Origin: Eumeta japonica
Taxonomy: Eukaryota > Arthropoda > Insecta > Lepidoptera > Psychidae
Direction of reading: 5' to 3'
Assembly (NCBI GenBank): GCA_005406025.1
Contig: BGZK01000536.1
Coordinates: forward strand, 62,001-126,000
DNA: 64,000 bases
Shown: positions 61,088-64,000 of the stretch, piece by piece
Position numbering within the stretch: the stretch's first letter is position 1
Layout: every line of letters begins with the position of its first letter
Notes under the pieces: generated by a model
Told to the model about the DNA's origin: nothing
Seen by the model: the letters and a program-made list of their open reading frames with translations, nothing else
Database searches by the model: none
Made by a program: the position numbers and the translations under genes

Positions 61088-61544
61088 AAGTATTATTATT
61101 AATAAAACTATTGTTGTATTGTTAAAAATTACAAATTAATCCAACTAAAAAGTGAAAATAAATATAGTTTAAAAAAACTAAAAAACACGCTTTTAAAGTA
61201 CATCAAAGTAAAAAGTGAAAAATAATTCTGAATATGAGCCGAAAAAAATAATAAACAATGACGAAAAATACTAGTATTATTGTGGAAAAATCGTTTGGCG
61301 CTTTGTGCCACATTTTTCGTATAAAGAGCAACACACGCTTTATTGTCTCAGAATATCAATAACAGTTTTGGGCAAAAATTGTGACGTTAGAGATCGTTCA
61401 TATCCAAATTTTTATTACAATACACTACCGAATGAGGAATAATAGATACTTTTCAAAACTTTATTTTCGCAGAACTGTGTAATTTACAATGTCGTTTACT
61501 GCATTTCTGAAGTACTTATAAGTAACAACTCTGTTTCTTTCCCA

Positions 61545-61671
61545 AAGGGTACAAAACGGAACCCTAACCCTGCCTAAAGAATGCCTGTTCGATCATTCCT
61601 CCGTCCGTCTGTCATCAGCCCACGCTTCTGATAGACGGACAGATTGGTCATTTCATGATAGTAATGACCAA
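61545..61671 (+). repeat. Truncated 'acggaaccc' family copy with two stem-loops
   Basis: 'aaagggtacaaaacggaacc' (61545-61564) and 'ctccgtccgtctgtcatcag' (61599-61618) match the start blocks of the family. Within it 'gtccgtct...atcag' (61603-61618, 3-base bulge) pairs with 'ctgatagacggac' (61628-61640), and 'ttggtcatt' (61644-61652) pairs with 'aatgaccaa' (61663-61671). The rest of the family is missing before the mariner fragment. Confidence 0.5.
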
Positions 61672-61844
61672 CAATTTTATGAGATAAAAATTTCGAAAAG
61701 AACAAGATAAAGCCAGTACTAAATTTCATATATTTTGTGATCGACACAGACAGGCATGTGACCTACCATGCGATTTAGGCATCCTTGGGATTGGGTGTAA
61801 ATCAAATACAATCAATCCTAAACAAACATTAGGACACACAATTT

Positions 61845-62570
61845 GACTGAGGCTCAAAAAGCGGACCGAGTCACTTGGTGCAATGCCATGCTTACGAGAT
61901 TTAAGGAAGGGGCGTCATATTCCGTGTGGGGCATAGTAACAAGTGAGAAAATATGGATTTATTGTTACGACCCCAAAACAAAGCAGCAATCGACCGTATG
62001 AGTCTATCGAGATGAGCCGAAACTAAACCAAGTGGCGCGCGAGCGAAGTACTTCTAAGTAGATGACTACTTCTTTTTTTTAATAAAATTGCACACTTGGC
62101 TACTGTTGCTTTGGAGAAATGTCGTACCGTGAATAGTGATTTGTACACAACAATTTGTTTGCTGGAACACCTTAAAAATAACCGCAAACGTCATGTCATA
62201 TTGCACCACGACAGTTCTCATACGGCCAAACAGACAAATAGTTTTGAAGGAGAAAAACGTAAAACTTATAAGCAATTCTGCATACAGTCCTGACCTGACA
62301 CATTGTGACTTTTTTTGTTCGCAAAAAATTAAAAACCAATCACGTGGTCAACGATTTTCATCACCAAAAGAGGCTGTCGAAGAGAATGAAAAACGTGTTT
62401 CCGAGGTCACCGAGGAGAAGTGCCATAAATGTTTTCAAAATTGGTTTACTCGTATGAATAAGTGTATTTAATATTTATGCTAACAAAGAACATTTTGAGA
62501 AATAATAAATACATTTTTGACCATTCATAGCAATTTTTACTCACTCATTCTAGAAAGTTTCAGTGCGCCC
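61845..62570 (+). mobile_element. 5'-truncated mariner element
   Basis: The coding remains of a mariner transposase (see next entry) are followed by a tail ending 'aaagtttcagtgcgccc' (62554-62570) and TA, which fits a mariner 3' terminus. A matching 5' end with 'gggcgcactgaaac' is not present upstream, and coding similarity begins abruptly in mid-gene. The element is therefore cut at the 5' side and has lost the DNA-binding half. Confidence 0.75.
61854..62471 (+). pseudogene. Mariner transposase remnant (C-terminal two thirds)
   Basis: Reading from 61854: TEAQKADRVTWCNAMLTRF, typical of the region before the catalytic core. At 61942-61956 the text SEKIW stands where mariner enzymes have DETW, so the first catalytic aspartate is lost. 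YDPKTKQQST follows (61966-61995), then a stop codon at 61999-62001. The second aspartate survives in HHD (codon 62209-62211) and the third in SPDLTHCD (codon 62307-62309). They are 98 bases apart, against 105 expected for DD34D. This means a 7-base loss near HHD that shifts the frame. The C-terminal signature RGQRFSSPKEAV...CFQNWFTRMNKCI is intact up to a stop at 62469-62471. It is a pseudogene unrelated by position to the element at 10431. Confidence 0.85.
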
Positions 62571-63973
62571 TACGTATGTACGTTGCTAAGTTTAGCATCG
62601 TAGACTGCGGTTCAAGCAGCTGACGAGAATTGCATTATATAAGTAAATTTTGTTGGAATATAGTAAATTGTCTTTTTTTAGTTTTTCATGAAATAATAAT
62701 AATAAAATATTAGAACTGTTCGTCGGTCGAATCTTCTACTAGTGACGAAGTCCTATTCTAGCGGCGAGCGGCCGTCAAACTTTTATCACTGCATCGAAGT
62801 ATTTTGTCTTTCAACACACCATTTTTTAATAAATCACAAAAATATGATATTGTTCAAAAATTTAATTACATTGTTTACAACTCCAAGTAATAATTCTATA
62901 TTTTGTATCTTATACAGCATTGCACATATAGTTTTTCCGTTTGGGCTAATAGCTAATATTTTAAATTTATGATCTCGTATGTGTAAGATCAATAAATTTA
63001 AATTTCACGTATATATATCCATTTTCTCTTTTGATTTATGCTTATGTATAATAGTCTTATTGTGCGTTCTCATTTCAAAGTTGTAGGTATTGTACATTGC
63101 GATATTCATTAATTCTACTCTCTTCAGATTGTGTTCAGGCACTGCATATCGCATAAAACTTCATATATACTGCTGCACTTGCTTTTTTGCGTTGCGTTTA
63201 ATCGGTGTAGATGAATACAGTTGGCTAAACAGATGCTCCGGACAACCATGTAAGAAACCTAGATCACCGACTGAAACTATATTGAAAGTAAAAATTCCGG
63301 TTAGCCTTAGTGTCGCGATATATCAGGCCAGTGGCCAGAACTGAGAAAGGATACCCTTGAGATGGTGATGTTTCAGAATCATCTAATGGCTCCAAAGATT
63401 AGGGATGAAAACTACACACAACCGTAACATGATATTTTTCATTGGTGTTTTTGCACAAGTGCTTTAAAAGATTTAGTTTTATATCTCACTACAGAACATT
63501 GAAAAGATTTAATTTACTATTTTATACCATGAAAATGAGCCCAAAAATAAATATTCACGTCCGTAGACTATACCGCTGTCATTACACACCATCGATTATC
63601 ATCCTTGGGCACCATGTTCATGTTAAATAGCTTAAAAGGATATCGGTTGTACAGAAATTCGTTATTGAAACTAAGATACTTTTTACGACTTGTCCAAGAA
63701 TGGTTTAATAATGTAATCAGTTCTATTTAATTGTAAAATTTTAAAATAACAAAGTCGTGCAGCAAAATATTAGGTGAATTTTACCGTTATTGTTCGATTT
63801 TTTCTATATCAATGCATATTTTTTCACAAAACTATGTGTCTTGGTGGCAAAGAGATGCGCCAAGCGTCTGCTTATGACCCATAGCGAAGAAAGCAACGTC
63901 ACCGTGTTGGTATATTTACTGTTATACGATATTTCCAGCATCGCGTGTAGATACCGTAATGTACTTATGTGTT
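62571..63973. other. AT-rich noncoding stretch
   Basis: Open frames at 62742-62972, 63090-63344, 63442-63630 and 63790-63975 are short and unrecognised. No repeat is named, apart from some hexamer or repeat-like text near 63215-63300 ('ggctaaacagatgctccg'). Confidence 0.45.
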
Positions 63974-64000
63974 AAGGCGCGTTTCCACCAAAATTGTTGG
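63974..64000. repeat. Partial repeat running off the window edge
   Basis: 'aaggcgcgtttccaccaaaa' (63974-63993) matches the start of a very common lepidopteran interspersed repeat (GCGCGTTTCCACCA...). Only 27 bases are in the window, so the call is tentative. Confidence 0.35.

Noticed and set aside
1..64000. CRISPR array, bacterial operon or phage content
   Set aside because: There are no regularly spaced repeats, no dense genes and no ribosome-binding-site-preceded frames. Composition and repeats are those of an insect nuclear genome.

Overview
The window reads as nuclear DNA from an animal, most likely a moth or butterfly (Lepidoptera). It is AT-rich, has no operon-like gene packing and has no long open reading frame. 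It carries eroded mariner transposons. It also carries several copies of interspersed repeats that I recognise from lepidopteran introns and intergenic DNA: the family with an 'acggaaccc' end followed by a 'gactcgcactt' end, a 'gtaaccacc...gctcgttt' repeat, and a 'gcccgcggct' motif next to GGAATC-like hexamer tracts. The order-level call rests on memory of those repeats and was not checked by a search.

I find no protein-coding exon of a host gene that I can support. The only recognisable protein-coding sequence is the remains of two mariner transposases: minus strand at about 10.5-11.0 kb, inside an element bounded by inverted repeats and TA at 10431-11299, and plus strand at about 61.85-62.47 kb. 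Both are broken. All other open frames are short, lie in low-complexity or GC-rich blocks, and match no family I know. The window is therefore part of a gene desert or of a very long intron.

The layout is a background of AT-rich sequence interrupted every few kilobases by blocks of 150-700 bases with clearly higher GC and CpG content (for example 5.3-5.6, 9.1-9.4, 13.9-14.5, 18.0-18.6, 22.1-22.5, 25.7-26.2, 31.3-31.8, 37.4-37.6, 39.3-39.7, 43.1-43.7, 46.8-47.1, 48.2-48.7, 52.5-52.8 and 58.3-58.5 kb). Several contain homeodomain-type TAATTA cores, TTTATGG words or Rel-like sites. The simplest reading is a string of candidate cis-regulatory elements around a developmental gene lying outside the window. 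This is inference from composition and motifs.

The rest is repeats. There are about eight copies or pieces of the 'acggaaccc' family, several degenerate GGAATC/GATTCC hexamer tracts, tRNA-like SINE remnants, and a fold-back MITE at 31993-32184. Three near-perfect hairpins lie in the last 8 kb (56099-56195, 59560-59613, 61034-61087). There is an exact 27-base direct repeat at 44077 and 44357, and there are small tandem duplications and microsatellites. The fold-back element, the hairpins and the 27-base repeat are the structures most worth a second look. I did not find a convincing new gene system.
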